Assembly: GCA_011800805.1 (NCBI GenBank)
Contig: MPNW01000390.1
Coordinates: 117,561-181,560, forward strand
Direction: 5' to 3'
Length of the DNA stretch: 64,000 nt
Origin: Hirudo medicinalis
Lineage: Eukaryota > Annelida > Clitellata > Hirudinida > Hirudinidae
The notes under the pieces were generated by a model, which was given only the letters and a program-made list of their open reading frames with translations, ran no database searches and was not told the DNA's origin. Of the stretch, positions 1-13,056 are shown one piece after another. Made by a program: the position numbers and the translations under genes. The first letter of the stretch is position 1. The number at the start of each line of letters is the position of its first letter.

Positions 1-87
1 CCCAAATGTATTTGACATCTGATTTTTCTGCTTATTAATGTTAATATTTTGAATTTTAATTTGGTTTTCTTTTTTTTTATCTACAAG

Positions 88-2938
88 AATACAACCAGTT
101 TGAGGCAAAAATCCACGACTTGAAGGAGCAGATGATGAACGCCAGTTCCAGCAGCTTAAAGTCGACCAATCAGAACAAGAGTTTGTTTGTCAGGTGGGTG
201 GGACTTAATCACTGGCTCCTATGTTGATGTCAACATTATTTGCTTTCTAGCAAAGTGTCCACAAAGGTTGCAAAATAACTGAACCTTATTAATTGAACAT
301 TACTTAGAAAAATGCACTTCAGATCCAATGTCATGTCCAGATACTTGTCCTCTTTGAGGCTGTGGCTTTAAGGCTGTATATATTATATTCTCTTGTATTA
401 ACTTCCTTATGTAGCAATTGTTCAAAAAAACAGTTTATTTCCCTTTTATTTCCAAAATATCAATAATCTTTTTTACATTCTTCTCACTTCATTTGACTCC
501 CACAATATTTTATGCATCATGAATATGCATAAAACGTTATTTTGATAAAAAGATTATAAAAATTTATTAACAATCATTTATTATTAAATCGATTAAATTA
601 TTATCGATTTAATTATTATTAATCGATTAATATTCGTTATTTATCAATCTTACAAATCACCATCATGCTCATGGCCATATCATTCCATAGGGCTCTGTTC
701 AACTACAATGCAGACGATGATGCTGACAACCCAGGAAAGGGGATGAGCTTCAAATTCGGAGATGTCTTTCACGTCATCAATGCACTTGACAACGATTGGT
801 GGCAGGTTGGATCTTGCTTTGATTCCTTTTCTGTTTACTTTTGTCGAGAGTTTTAAAGATTATTTACAGAAATTAATTCGATTGGTTACTGGTAGTTTGT
901 TTCTGTTTAAAATTAAGGTTTAAAAAATGATTGAATTGGGTTATCAGTGATCAGAAAGCATTCCTTCAATTCATCCTTCTAATTTGTTGCTTTCAATCCT
1001 CCTCATTCCAGGTGCAAAAGGTGATACCTGATGACGAAACTCCAGGTATCATTCCTAGCCAACACAGGCAAGGATATGGCAGTTCATGTGCTGTAATTCA
1101 TATAAAGATAGATGCCAAATAATAATTAATTATTATTATTATTATAATAATGCCTTAATTATTGCATGCATTCAAAGCTCGAAACAATTTCAGAGTCGAG
1201 AGAATGGAGAGAGCAAAACTAAAAGGTTCAAAGGCAGAAAAGGTGATTATTATTTTTGTCTTAATTTTTTTTCTCACTTTTATTTCTTATTTAAAAAATT
1301 TCTCGAAATCAGAACAAGAAAAAGAAGAAGAGACGAGATTCGAGCAATGACCAGCTCAACGAAAGCGAAGGTCGGTTGTTCGGTTAAACCAGGGTTGCTG
1401 GTGATTTAAATGTCAGGCAATGATGTTAACTGTTTAATAGTTATGCAATAATATTAATTAACACAGTCTCTCATTAGCTAATTTGAAACTACTCGATTTG
1501 TTGTCCAGTGGCTGACGAGACTGTCCTCTCCTACGAGCCCATGATCCAGAAAGAAGGTAGGAAGCAGACGACAATAGTTAATAATTAATTACTGATAAGT
1601 TGAATTGGTTCATCATCGTTGTCGTCTTCTTGTTGCAGTCGATTATGCTCGTCCTGTGATCATCTTGGGTCCTCTGAAAGATCAGCTGAACGACGATCTC
1701 CTGTCGGAATATCCGCAGTTCTTCGAGAACTGCATCCCACGTTGGTGTTTTGGGCTTCTGGGATCCATTAGTTGTTGTTAACCATAAGTTAATTAACCTA
1801 TGCCTTAATTATTATTAATTGAACTTATTATTTAAATTATGTCTTTAATACGTAATGGTTAATGTCCTACTATCCTATGAACGTCAGACACGACACGCCC
1901 AAAGAAAGAGGATGAAGTCGATGGCCGTGACTACTACTTTGTGGCCAGTCGGGAACAAATGGAGCGTGACATTGAGAACCACCTGTTCATTGAGGCAGGA
2001 CAATACAAGGACAACCTCTATGGGACCAGTGTGCAGTCTGTCAGAGATGTTGCCTCAAGGGTAGGTCACTGGTGATGGAGATGATGATGAAGATGGTGAT
2101 GATGTCAGTGTTCTGTCTTATAAAGATTGATTGACTATTGGGATAGGGCAGTGATGATGATTGTTTTGTCTTCTGATGTTCAATTGATGGGCAACAAAAT
2201 TGTTGCAGGACCATCACTGTGTGTTGGATGTGAGTGGACATGCCATCAAGAGGCTGAGAACGGCTGATCTCCACCCGATTGCCATCCTCATCAAACCTCT
2301 GACGCCTGCCAATGTCAGGTAAAACAAGGATTATCCATGAAGTTCTCAGGCCACCTGTTTTAATGCTATTGAGGTCGGCTGCAATGGACTGACTGTTTAA
2401 TTGGCTATTTCTGTGAAATTAATGCAATTTAATTGTCATCATCTTCATTTTCCAAAACACAGGCAGTGGAATGCCAAAGTATCTGAAGAGCAGGCTCAGA
2501 AGACTTATGAGAAAGCACTCAAGTTTGAGCAGGAGTTTGGTCTTGATTTCACAGGTTTGTTTCATTTCTCATCAGATGTATGAGATCATCATCAGCAGCA
2601 GCAGCATCACCATCACCACAATCATCACCACCATCATCATCATCATCATCACCACCATCATCATCACCACCACCACCATCACCATCATGTATTACTTAGC
2701 AAATGAGTCACTGCTTTTATTTGTTCAAAATGTCCACTCGATATTAATTATTACTAATTATATGTTAGCGTTTGTATTCCATTTTATCGATCCACTCAGT
2801 GACTCCCTTTTGATTTCCTTCTCAGCCGTCGTTTCAGGCGAGAGTTTCGACGAAATCTACGAGGAGGTGAAGACCATCATACAGAACCACTCCGGATCCA
2901 TCATCCTCGTACCTGCCCCCAGGGAAGATGAGCAGTGA
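88..2938 (+). CDS. DLG1: Discs-large MAGUK scaffold protein, 3' part (SH3-HOOK-GK)
   Basis: Partial gene; its 5' part with the PDZ domains lies before the window. Exons: 88-193, 691-805, 1012-1067, 1194-1242, 1313-1370, 1509-1556, 1639-1740, 1888-2060, 2209-2318, 2463-2554, 2826-2938; phases agree throughout and give about 340 residues ending in TGA. Exon 1 reads [14 protein letters not shown], a DLG signature before SH3. Exon 2 is the SH3 core (ALFNYNAD...[11 protein letters not shown]). Exons 4-5 are a lysine-rich HOOK linker. From exon 7 the guanylate-kinase-like domain follows ([46 protein letters not shown]). Known role: DLG proteins organise septate or synaptic junctions at the cell cortex, and the GK domain binds phosphopeptides rather than acting as a kinase. 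The intron after exon 3 starts with GC instead of GT. Very sure of the family; DLG1-4 cannot be separated here. Confidence 0.96.
2586..2690. repeat. CAT/CAC/CAG microsatellite in the last DLG intron
   Basis: Interrupted trinucleotide repeat of CAT, CAC and CAG units lying wholly inside the final DLG intron. It keeps a frame open by chance, but the true exon ends at 2554. Confidence 0.9.
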
Positions 2939-3190
2939 TGATGATGATGATGGTCGTGATGTCGAAGATGACGATGATAATGACGATATCGAAGATGACG
3001 ATGGTGATGATGAAGATGATGATGATGATGATGATGGTCGTGATGTCGAAGATGACGATGATGAAACCTGTTCCGACTCATCGTTCGGTTTTTCACGTGA
3101 TCGCGCACATTCACATACGCGCGCACACACTCACACATTCATAGACGCGCACACACACACACTCACATATACACACGCAGACAACTAATT
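2939..3190. repeat. GAT and CA microsatellites in the DLG 3' flank
   Basis: Directly after the DLG stop comes an imperfect GAT/GAC tract to about 3065, then a CA-rich tract from about 3103 to 3180. It is probably 3' UTR, but no polyadenylation site was fixed. The acidic and histidine-rich frames here are products of the repeat. Confidence 0.85.
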
Positions 3191-5254
3191 GAGGGTTATT
3201 TTTCTGTCACCAGTAGTATCTTAGAGAGCATTTAGCAATCTTGGTGATGCCAACATATATTACGACGATGACGACGACGACGACGATGATACACACGATG
3301 GTATTAATGATTGTGGTGATGATACTAATGATAGTAAGTAGCTTTTAATGTTGTTGTCGTCACTTCTGCTGATGCCAGTTAGCAGGTCGATAGATTAAAT
3401 GTCATGTCTTGTTTTGAGCATCCGGACGACGTTGATTTCACACGGCAAGGTACTGCTGCAATCGTCTTGCTCTTGTCCGTCGACATCGTAATCCGATTAC
3501 ATTTCGATGCAATGGATTGATTCTTGATCGATTCTGATGGCTTTAGATTTGAAACCCTCAACTTAGTCCTCGCATTCGTTCCAATGAAAATGACGGCTTG
3601 GTAATATTTTCTTCGCTTTTCTTTTGTTTACATCTTTGTATTGCATCGAATTGAACTTTGGTTTGAACTTCGTCGACAACATTTATCGTCGAGACATGTG
3701 TTCATTCTTTCCATCAGATTTTGCTTTTTAATCTTTGGATTATTCGGATAGTGAACTATAAACGATTATTAGTAGCATTAATAACATTCGGCGGATTCTG
3801 CAAACATTTATTTCGACAATTTTCATTCCACAATCAGGCGTGCTGCTCATTTGCAGATCTCTTATTGAAATCAGAGTTTTCCATCGCATATCTCCGCACG
3901 GTTGTGTGGGAGTCAAAAAAGAAAAAAAGATGTTCCACTGATTTCTTTTTGTTTTCAGTTTTGCATTTTTTTTTTTTTTTTATTGATTTTCTTAATCGCC
4001 AAAAAACTGATTTATGATTTAATTTCTCAATCACTAATTATTGTTTTGACAGACTGAAGGTGTGGTCATTCGTAACCTAAAATGACCTTAAATGAGTTTC
4101 CAATCACATCTTTTTATCGTCGTCACATTCCGTTCAATCACCAGCTTTATTTTGACTGCATACCATCCTTTGGTTGAACATTGTTAACTGATAGGTTGAT
4201 TAACCAACCAATTGATAGCCGATCAATTGTCATCATCAATGTGAACTTTACCTGCTGCGAGGTGGGCTGCAATCGCGTCCTTCGGCGCTAAATTTCAACT
4301 CGACCTCGTTTATGTTGACGATTCGACTTTGGATTTAGTTTGGAAGCGATTCGATATTCATTCTGGGGTCATGTCCATTGCTGCATGGAAATCTTGCGCG
4401 CGTCTCACACTGGCGTTAAGTGCAACCCTCATCATCCACGTGTCTTAAAGGTAATATTCTAAACACTCGCCTGCCTCGTCATTTCTCTTCTGACATCTTT
4501 GCCGCATAAAAACGTTTAAGTTGATGAAATGTCGAGCTAAAAGTACAACAATTTCACTCCTCAATAAGAATCGAGTGCCTCAGTGTCTGGCTGATCTGCG
4601 TGGTACTGTTTACTTCCGCTGGGGTTGTGTCAACATTTTTAAACCGACCAGGAAATTATTTTCATTGTTATTTTTTTTTCTTCTTTTGGAATTATTTTTG
4701 GCTCTCGTCGTAATTATTAATGCAGTTGGACGTCTGCTTTCATTACGATCGGCGTCTCTCATTCAGCGGCTGTTCCTTGCCATAACACAATTCTTTAGCA
4801 AACAAGGGCCACGACTTTGATATTTCTTGTTAGATTGAACTTAATTGTTTAATCTCTTAATAATAATAATAATAATAATAATTAAATTGCTGTATTTCCG
4901 ACCTGAAGTCACTTGGAGTTGCGGTGTTTCGGAAGGCTAGCTGAAAAGGGTCGCCTGATTGTGGCATAACTACAATGTTACGTATTATGACTAACACAAA
5001 GTCGTTGCTCGCACGGCCAAGCGTTTTCGTTGCTAATTTCTAGTTCCAATTTGGAACGTTACCACTAGGTGCACCAGAGTGACTACTTCGTCTATCCCGT
5101 TTACTATCTGGACGTCGGTAGCCGAGTGGATGAGGGTTTCACTTTGGTGCGGCTAGCGAGCAATGAACATGTTAGAAACGCAATAAATGGGCCACTTCAC
5201 AATTTTTCAGTGGCACTGAGATGTTACTTTTTTTTAGCGAGATATTAATTTTTT
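3191..5254. other. Intergenic, no gene recognised
   Basis: AT-rich DNA with short GAC/GAT tracts (3260-3300), a poly-T run (3966-3982) and an AAT tract (4859-4883). Around 5113-5135 there is a stretch like a tRNA A-box (GTAGCCGAGTGG), but no matching B-box or cloverleaf was found. Nothing else can be supported. Confidence 0.6.
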
Positions 5255-6076
5255 GGTGAGTTGTTTGGTCAGAACCTTTCAAAAAGCTCCGAATTGAGAA
5301 AGGTTCTGGAGATTTTCCCCGCCAACATTTTTCATGTTTCTAGTGAAAGTGATGAGAAATGTTCAATGTTATGTAATAAAGTGCCAACAGTTCCTTCATT
5401 TCCAAAACCAAAAAATGTTTTAAACAATTCACTTCATTGCAATCCAACAGAAGAAACCTTTTTCATCCCTAATGGCATCCTGTTCCCAAATACAGATCTC
5501 CAATGACTCCAATGCAAATTGTTGGTAGTTTTTCCAAATTGTTAATTGTGATATATATTGTGTAATTTGCCAAATATTTACAGATGAAAATCGCATCGTA
5601 TATTTGGAGATGTAAATTGAAATTACTGAGTTAAAGAGGACAATCACGCAGTTAAAATCGATAACTGGTGTGGCAAAATGTCAACACCTCAAGAACCTAA
5701 AAGACTTTTTAATGTTGATTTGCCATGTGATTCTACTCTAGATTTACTTAATATTAATGAGATGATGAAGACGAACAAAATAGCATGGTTTAATCCCTAT
5801 TTTTCATTATGAATTGTTTTTCAAATCAGATTAATTTCATATTATTCCCAATTCCAGATTAATATGTTAGAATCAACAGGTGGAATATCCACTGAGAATA
5901 CTACAAGAATTATGATGAAGTTGATGACCACAAAAGTGGCAGTTCTTATCCTGCATCAATTTCAGAAGGTATGTGAAGAAACATTGTTTTGTGATGCTGC
6001 AAATTCAGAGGTGGAGAATGTAGCCAGTCGTTGGCTTAAATCCACTCGAGACAGTGATGGAGGAAGAAAAGGATGA
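5255..6076 (+). pseudogene. Decayed DUF4806-like gene
   Basis: Three open pieces on the plus strand together resemble a DUF4806 protein: 5261-5506 (no known domain, ends TGA), about 5585-5810, and 5864-6076. The last contains STGGISTENTTRIMMKLMTT and, near its end, VENVASRWLKSTRDSDGGRK; these match, from memory, the GG-S-K-TRRIMKKLMT and WL-ARDRDGGRK blocks of DUF4806. The middle piece carries a coiled-coil-like stretch (ITELKRTITQLKSITG), broken by a TAA and followed by a change of frame before the next conserved piece (RLFNVDLPCDSTLDLL). The breaks and the lack of convincing splice sites suggest a pseudogene or retrocopy. DUF4806 proteins have no settled function. Alternatively it could be a real gene with introns I placed wrongly. 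Confidence 0.45.
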
Positions 6077-6738
6077 AACTACTATAAAATATCTTATTAA
6101 GATATTGTGTGGGTGTGTATGTACAATGCTAGAAATATTATTACGACATACCCACTTTTTTTGATAACTTCCATAAAAATTAACATATCTTGCTGAAATT
6201 TTCAGCAATTAAGTACACCCATGTGAACATTTAACATTGTTTCAATGTTTTAGCCACGTATTACTTGTTATGGTTACATTTCCTCAATAAAATTCACTTT
6301 TTATTTTTGTTTGTTCGGTTTCAATCAGTGGTTTGAGGTGCGAGATTGCGTCGGTGTTTGGTTGGTAATAGGTCGTAAATCGAATCGGTATTGCGTCAGT
6401 GGCCCAACGCGAAAACGGAGATGCCTCTCCGAACCGACCGGTCATAGCACGTAAGGCCATCGTTGACCCGACGAAAAATGTTGACGGGGTTTTAAAATGT
6501 TTGTTCAGTTCTGGCTTCAAAAGAGACTTAACGAATTGTCCTCAAGTCTACAAGCATAACCCAATTTAGTAGTTCCACCTAAAACCCGGAAGCAATCTGG
6601 AATTTCTCTAAAATGCATATAAAAGGTAGCAGATTATTGTAAGTAACTTGCGCAAAATCGTTACATTTATTGCGAATGTGTTTATTTTATGAGAGGTTAA
6701 TGCAATTCGACATTTAATAATTCATGGCGAATAAATGT
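6077..6738. other. Intergenic, AT-rich
   Basis: Convergent region between the DUF4806-like remnant and receptor gene A. Near 6682 a TTTATT (AATAAA on the minus strand) could serve as poly(A) signal for gene A. No coding signal was recognised. Confidence 0.45.
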
Positions 6739-9376
6739 TTAAATATAATCTTCTGACGATGATTCTTCATCTTCTTGCCTTCTGTAAATGTCAAAATGTT
6801 GAATCTTCAATTTTTTCCTTTCATTGACGTTTCAGATGACAAATGTCTGCTAACCATTAACTACTTCCTTATAACCAGTTAATAAAAATTTTCATGCTCT
6901 TTTTCAATGATGTCATAAAAAATGATAGCTTGACTAATTGAAAGACAATTTCTGAACGAGAATGGTTATTAATATTCGAGAGTTACCATCACCAACTCAG
7001 TTGTCAACATAATTATCATATTCATTCATTCTCAAATATACAACATTATTCTGGATTGGATGACCCTTATATTTTGCCTTTTGTTTCATCCATTTTATGA
7101 TCGAAAATAATTTTTGTTTTTTTTTAAATGATTTTTGTTTTTGCATAAAACTCAAAGTAAGAAATTAAGAAATTGAAGAAATTTGAAAAATGTAAAAAAA
7201 AAATTGTAAAGAATCTCACCTCCTGGATATGCCGTAGCAGATCATGACTACTATTGCTGCGATAAAACTGGCCACCAGATCTGTTTACAAATACCTTACA
7301 ATTCAAGTTTTTTTTCAAAATATTACTTTAATTGCTACAAGTATTCTTTCAGATAAATCTGATAAATCCGAATTAGCAATGAGAAGATAAGAAAGAATAT
7401 AGAAAGAAAGTTCAAAAGAACTTTTTTTTTTTAAATGAGAAACTTTCCAAACTAGATTTTCAAAATTTTTGCTACACGATTAACAACGTTTACGCACGGT
7501 CCTATGTTTGTACCAAGTTAATGCTCATAGAGCACTTGTCAGGGACTTTCAAATAAAACATTAATATTCTCAATGTTTACTTACATGGCTGGCTCTCTCC
7601 GTATTATTTCTTTCTTTAATTTTTTTTTATATAATTAAGTTACTTTATGTAAATAATTGTTATTATTTTACGAAGTGATTAACAATTATTTATTACAATT
7701 TTTCTTACGTATTGAATTCGAGATGAAAATCTCTTACAAGTAACCCACGGTTGCTCGATTCTGTCCGGATCCGTGACGTCTGCTCTGCTCTTAGGTCTGT
7801 CTAATTCATTAAATGATCCTTCATCTGCTTCTTTTTTTGCGTCGCTCTGCTTAGACGTCAAGGCCTTTTCTGCCCCTGGACCAACTGGAGATTTTTGTGT
7901 GGGTTTGGGTTGCGGATTTTTATTATTCTTATCACCTGTTTTCATCTTCGGCTTGACTGGAAGGGAATAAATACAGATCTGCATCAGAGGCATGCTTAAA
8001 TTTTGTGATTTCAACGAATATAATTTTTCAGGCTTGTTTAAATTTTTAAATAATAATAGCACAATGAAGGATCGCATTTACATATAAAATTGGTATACAC
8101 TTATAATTTCACAGAATATCATGATAAGTTAATCATTTCTGACTGCGAAATTACTAAGACGGTGAAATGAAGGACTGAAACACAGATGAATTGAAGACTC
8201 AAATTAACTGAAGCATCAATCAAATATTTCAAGTCCATTATAAATAGGGGAGAGTCGCACTGAATGAATAATGAATAGGATTTTTTGAACGATCTCTATT
8301 TTAACTATATAATCATGCATCATTTGATGCAGCGCCGGATTTTCCTCGGTGAAGTGTGGTAGTGGAGGAACACAGGCCTCTGCGCCAATCCTGCATCTGC
8401 TGTTACTCCCCTACGCCAACCCCCCCCCCCTCCCCGACAAGCACAACAAAAAAATTTTGGGTTGATGGTGGCCCCTGTGCGGTGGCACATCCCCACCATG
8501 CCTAAATCCGGCACTGACTTGATGATTGGTAAAACTTACTGGGACCAATGCAATAATCGACTGTTTTGACCGATCGATTTATTGCGAAATGTGTAACCGT
8601 GTTGTCTTTCTTTCGAACAGTAATGCCGGGTTTCATGAAGAGGAGGCAAATGTCTTTCAAATAGCTTTTTATGTCAAATCCTTCGCAGACTTTGTTCTGG
8701 TCGCAAGTGAGTTTGCAAACATCCAAAGTCACACTCATACTCCTGAGATCCTTGTCATCTCCTCCGTATCCTTTGGTCTCCGTGTAAATGGCCCTGCAGT
8801 CTATCGATGATTATGATGATGATGATGAAGATGACAACGACGGCGATGACGATGATGATGATGATTTATTTACGATAATTTTGTTGAAAGCCTGCTGAAA
8901 CTGAACTTCTCACCACTCGTGCATATGAGAAAATAAGTGTCCTTTTCGTTGGTGTCGGTCTCGTACATTAGCAAGTCACCTTTCACATGGAATTCACCGA
9001 TTACCTTGATGTCTGAAACACGAATAAATAAATTCTATTCATTCCGAAATCTAGAACCACTCTAATAAAAATATGTCTTGCCAATTTCACTTTCAGCCCA
9101 CACCCATTTGCCATTTTTTATTTTGGCATTGAGGACGATGTTTCTCAGAGAATTGGTTAGCATAAACTTGTCCAAAATGTCTTTAACCTCAGGATAATCC
9201 ATGTCAACGACTCTGCCTTTAGCAGACACTTTTTGGCAGAGACTGTTGGCTTCTTTCAGGCTAGTGACTTTTGATGGATCACCATCACTATAGAAGCAGA
9301 ACAAGAAGTTTCTGTCACAGAACGAGTAGTGCTCTTGTGCCTCCAACAATCCTCGATACATCAACATCAGAAACAT
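6739..9376 (-). CDS. Receptor gene A: lectin-like / PAN / TM protein
   Basis: Six exons in transcription order: 9376-9082, 9012-8914, 8800-8540, 7956-7738, 7280-7220, 6781-6739; 325 residues from the first Met of exon 1. Exon 1 has a short hydrophobic start and the first half of a C-type-lectin-like domain (CDRNFLFCFYSDG, then NGKWVW). Exon 2 completes it (TYFLICTS). Exon 3 is a six-Cys PAN/apple-like domain starting CRAIYTE and ending YCIGP. Exon 4 is a 72-residue charged, Pro/Lys-rich stalk ending EQPWVT. Exon 5 (61 nt) is the membrane helix, YLVASFIAAIVVMICYG. Exon 6 gives the acidic tail RRQEDEESSSEDYI. Likely a cell-surface type I protein; no EPN/QPD calcium-lectin motif is visible, so the ligand is unknown. 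Intron 1 has a GC donor. A real upstream signal-peptide exon is possible. Confidence 0.82.
8330..8516. mobile_element. hAT-like MITE in an intron of gene A
   Basis: 187-bp element with inverted ends CAGCGCCGGATT and AATCCGGCACTG, flanked by near-identical 8-bp direct repeats, ATTTGATG (8322-8329) and ACTTGATG (8517-8524). Eight-base duplications and CAG...CTG ends are typical of the hAT superfamily. It is non-coding, GC-richer than its surroundings, and lies in gene A intron 3 about 20 bp downstream of the splice donor. Confidence 0.75.
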
Positions 9377-10131
9377 TGCCGACCAGATGAGAAACCAGAG
9401 TTGAGATCTGTTAATATCTAAAAAATATTTATGTAACTTATTTGGAGCATATCTTTACTTCGAAATAGTCAGGGCGGTAAAAAAACACAGCTTAGAGTTG
9501 TAAAAGGAAGCGAATAAGTTAGCCACTAAAACTGTAAAGGTAGAAACGCATTTGTTACGAACAAATGTGTAAATCCATGCTTTGATCATTCTGATTGTAA
9601 CTCGCATCTTTTTAAAGTAAAGGTTTGTTTATCACATATTTGTTGTTGTGAATTTTTTTTGTAAATATTTAGCAAACATTCTATGTCAACACAAAGATAG
9701 TTAGTGATAGGATTACGTCAACCATGTTTGAGAAAAAAAATGATGAAAACTCCAATTCAGTCATGCTTCTCAATTCAAAGAAGATTTCTGCTCAGAAAAT
9801 CGCACTAGTTTCTAATAACAACATTTAAATTGTCCTTTTTGGCTTAAGTTATTCAATAGCAAATCCTAAATCTCATTAATTTTAAATAGTCTGTTCAATC
9901 TTAAGATCTCAAGGAAAAGATTTCTATTATTTTATAACGAGGTTCAGCGAGTTTGATGCGGCAGCTATTCAGTTTTTATTCTTCAATTTCAAAAACTTCA
10001 GGTGACATTTTCAGGTGAGGTGGTTGAGATGTGTGAGGAATTAAAATGACTTGTGGAAAATTATAAAATTTTGAATAATCAATTATACACATTTAAACAA
10101 ATTTAAAATTTCCAAAAGAATAATGAATTAT
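9377..10131. other. Spacer between receptor genes A and B
   Basis: 5' flank of A and 3' flank of B, both on the minus strand. AT-rich with short poly-T runs; no further exon, promoter motif or repeat could be assigned. Confidence 0.45.
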
Positions 10132-12833
10132 TCATTCCTCGTCCCCTTCTGAACTTGAATCTCCTCCTGCCTTCTTCCTACAAATTTATAATAAGTTTTA
10201 AAATAAAATAAAATATTTTATGCTATTTAATAATCAAAATTAAGAATAATTAATAAAAGTATCATATACTTATTTAAACATTTTTTGACTTGCCGTGAGC
10301 ATTATTTTAATGATATTATTATTAATATTATTATTATGATTATTATCATCATCATCATCAATTAACTAAAAATAAGGCACGCCAAATCTCAAAGCAGCAA
10401 CAAAATAAAAATAGTGACAGTTCAATTCGTACTTTGTAATCCACCGTTTCCTTACGAATAAATATTTTACAAACACAAATTGCACGTAATTTGGTCGTAA
10501 CATTCGTCGGAAGAGCAATTAATTTTCGCGCTTTTTTGAGGACTCACCTGCGGACGATTCCACAGATCAGCAACACTAAAATCGCTGCAACGAACGCAGA
10601 CACCACATCTGAATAAAATTAATTAACGTAACATAACATTAATTTACAGTGGTTTAAGTAGACTAATGTCTGTATGTTAAACCATTCCTATTTAATTAAA
10701 TATATTTAATACAAATTTCGATAGTCCTACTAAATTCAACCATTCCACCGAATTTGAATATATTGTCTCCTCATAAAGCTTGTTCCACAGATTAACTACT
10801 CTTGTGCTGAAGTAATTACTCTTCAGAGTACCCGTTGCTTTCCTGCACAGCTTACGATTAATTACTGTAATTAATGAAATACTAAATCCAATTACATTTA
10901 CATTATTAAAACGTTGTAAGATTTGGCAAATGACATTATAATTACTTTATCACAAAATAAGCTTTCTTACATGTAACCCATGGCTCTTCTAGGAGGTTTG
11001 GTTGCGCATTATCGGCCGATGCTGCAAACATATTTAAAACGAAACGTTTTTTAATAGGTTGTTCATGTTCACTATTTATGAATTTAAAGTATTCCTTTAA
11101 ATAAAGTTTAATCAACAATTTATTAATAATCCGTGGTCATTTCGTCGCTACAATTTTCTTTTTTTACAAAAGGACAGCCCGAAGAGATTCTCCCAATAAA
11201 TCAGTAAAAGTTTTCAAGTATTTGCCATCATTTAAACGGTTTCCGATACCTAAGTTCCGAGATCCAAGATCCAAGATCAGTAGCCCAATAGTTACCATGA
11301 CTGGATAAAATAATAATTTGTGATATAACCGAAATTTGAAATATGACCATTGATGCCGCTGGCTGACGCTTGATTTGGGAGTGGAGTTGAATTGACGAGC
11401 TGAGCTGGTTCAATTTGAAACGGAAAGCTTTGCCTGGTCGCCCAACTATGTTTCGTTTGTTCGATAATTATTTTTGTTACAAATAGCTGATTGGAATTCT
11501 GAGACTTGTCAGGACTTTTTACTTTGACTGCATTCAATTGAATAAATATCTTCAATGAGTAACAATATCACACAGATGAGAGAATCACATGTAATATTTG
11601 TCATAAAATTAACAGATAATATGTAAGCTCACGCTTTATGGTGCTACATAATATGTCTATTAGTATTATGTATCATCATCATCATCGTCGACGTCATCAT
11701 CATCATCATCATCATCAATTATAACAACTTCCATGAAGAATATCGCATTTTGTAATCGATAAACTGCCAATAATTTCATAAGTTATGAAATAATGTTAGT
11801 TTTCACAACCGAGAAAATAAATGAATGCGAGTTTTTTGTAACTAATTCTATATTTTAGCTATTTTTCTATATTTGAGAAATTTAAAGTATTTTTCGTATC
11901 ATGCAATTGTAAAAATACAATAATACAAATGTTAATATTTCGTATTAATACAAATTGATGCAAAGTTCGTGAAAACATTAATTTACTTACTAAGCCCAAT
12001 GCAATTTGCTATTGTCTTTACAGACCTATCAATGGTGTAATGTGTAAATTGCACGTTTTCGATATATTCAGAGTCTGCTTTCATATTTTTTGTGAGCAAT
12101 CCACAACTTTTATTCCTTTCTGGAAGCCAATCAATTCCAGCACAAGTTAGATTGGCATCACACAAATCCTGACATGAATTGATGTCTGACACAAAAAATT
12201 TCAATGTATTTCCGCTATCACCGCTAACTTTCTCATTCAGAATCCAATTTGGTTTGCATTCTGAAATTATCTATTATAGCTTCACAAATTTATTTCTAAG
12301 TTTTATTTCAAGTCACCAAATTCCACATATTTACCTGTCTTGCAAACCACGTAAAATTTTTCTGAATTGTCAGGCTGTAACATGTAAAACAATTGCTCTC
12401 CTTTAGTTTTAAGGTTGTTGTTCTTCGTGATGTCTATGAAGGTGTTCATACACTGGAAAGTTACTTCCAGACAAATGAAATGCAATTCAAAAATGGACCA
12501 CTCACCGTTACCTTGCTGAATCCATTTCCATCTCCCATTTTCATTTTTAGCATTGAGAAGAACTTTGTGCATCGAATAATTTGCCAAAAAAGTCTTTACT
12601 TTATTTATTTCACTTGCTACGTCAAAATCAAGCAATCTACCTTTCTCGTTAACACTTTTACAAAAATTATCGGCTTCAGATGTTGACATAACATCAATTG
12701 GATTACCGTCGGAGTAATAACACTGAGGAAAATAGTGATCGCAATATGCATAGAATGACTTTTCTTTCATGGGGTCTTCTCCCTTGCAGTAGGTAACCAG
12801 CAGTAAATTTAGAACACTCCATATAGGATTCAT
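10132..12833 (-). CDS. Receptor gene B: lectin-like / PAN / TM protein
   Basis: Seven exons: 12833-12506, 12433-12335, 12260-11991, 11527-11348, 11021-10971, 10608-10548, 10177-10132; the sum is 1035 nt, 344 residues. The Met opens a clear signal peptide (MNPIWSVLNLLLVTYC). The lectin-like half-domain shows CDHYFPQCYYSDGNP, a glycosylation sequon NYS, VLLNAKNENGRWKW, and in exon 2 FYVVCKT. The PAN-like exon has six Cys (ECKPNWIL...CQDLC...CAGIDW...CGLL...NCIGL). Two stalk exons follow, the second ending EEPWVT; the donor of exon 4 (GTCATA) is weak and is the least certain junction. The 61-nt membrane exon reads YVVSAFVAAILVLLICG, and the tail is RKKAGGDSSSEGDEE. Closest paralogue of C, sharing coding and upstream sequence. 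Starts 981 bp from divergent SQLE. Confidence 0.82.
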
Positions 12834-13056
12834 ATTCCAATTGAATGATGAAGATATGTTGTTAACTTTGTTAATCCACCACCGCTGTATGGTCTCATAT
12901 TTATGATAATTGGTACAGATATAAATATGCCTTTAGTCGTTTGTCTTATTCCCACCAACAGCTTGCACTTCCATTCTTCATCGGAAATCTCGCCCAAAAA
13001 AATAATCGTGAAATTATTAATTATGTTGTTTAAACTTTTGAATTACGTCATAAAGC
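12834..13056 (-). promoter_or_regulatory. Upstream block of gene B, shared with gene C
   Basis: The roughly 220 bp upstream of the gene B start align with the same position before gene C (23140-23350), including TTCATCGGAAATCTCG and a TGACGTAATTC motif (minus sense, 13040-13050) like an ATF/CREB half-site. Inferred promoter or 5' UTR; it may only reflect recent duplication. Confidence 0.4.

Noticed and set aside
2834..3138. Ser-rich and His-rich frames antisense to the DLG 3' end
   Set aside because: Antisense of the DLG exon and its GAT repeat.
5100..5170. tRNA-like sequence with an A-box
   Set aside because: No B-box and no cloverleaf could be drawn; at most a SINE fragment.
6284..6520. 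78-codon minus-strand frame
   Set aside because: No signal of coding (no splice context, no family); probably chance.
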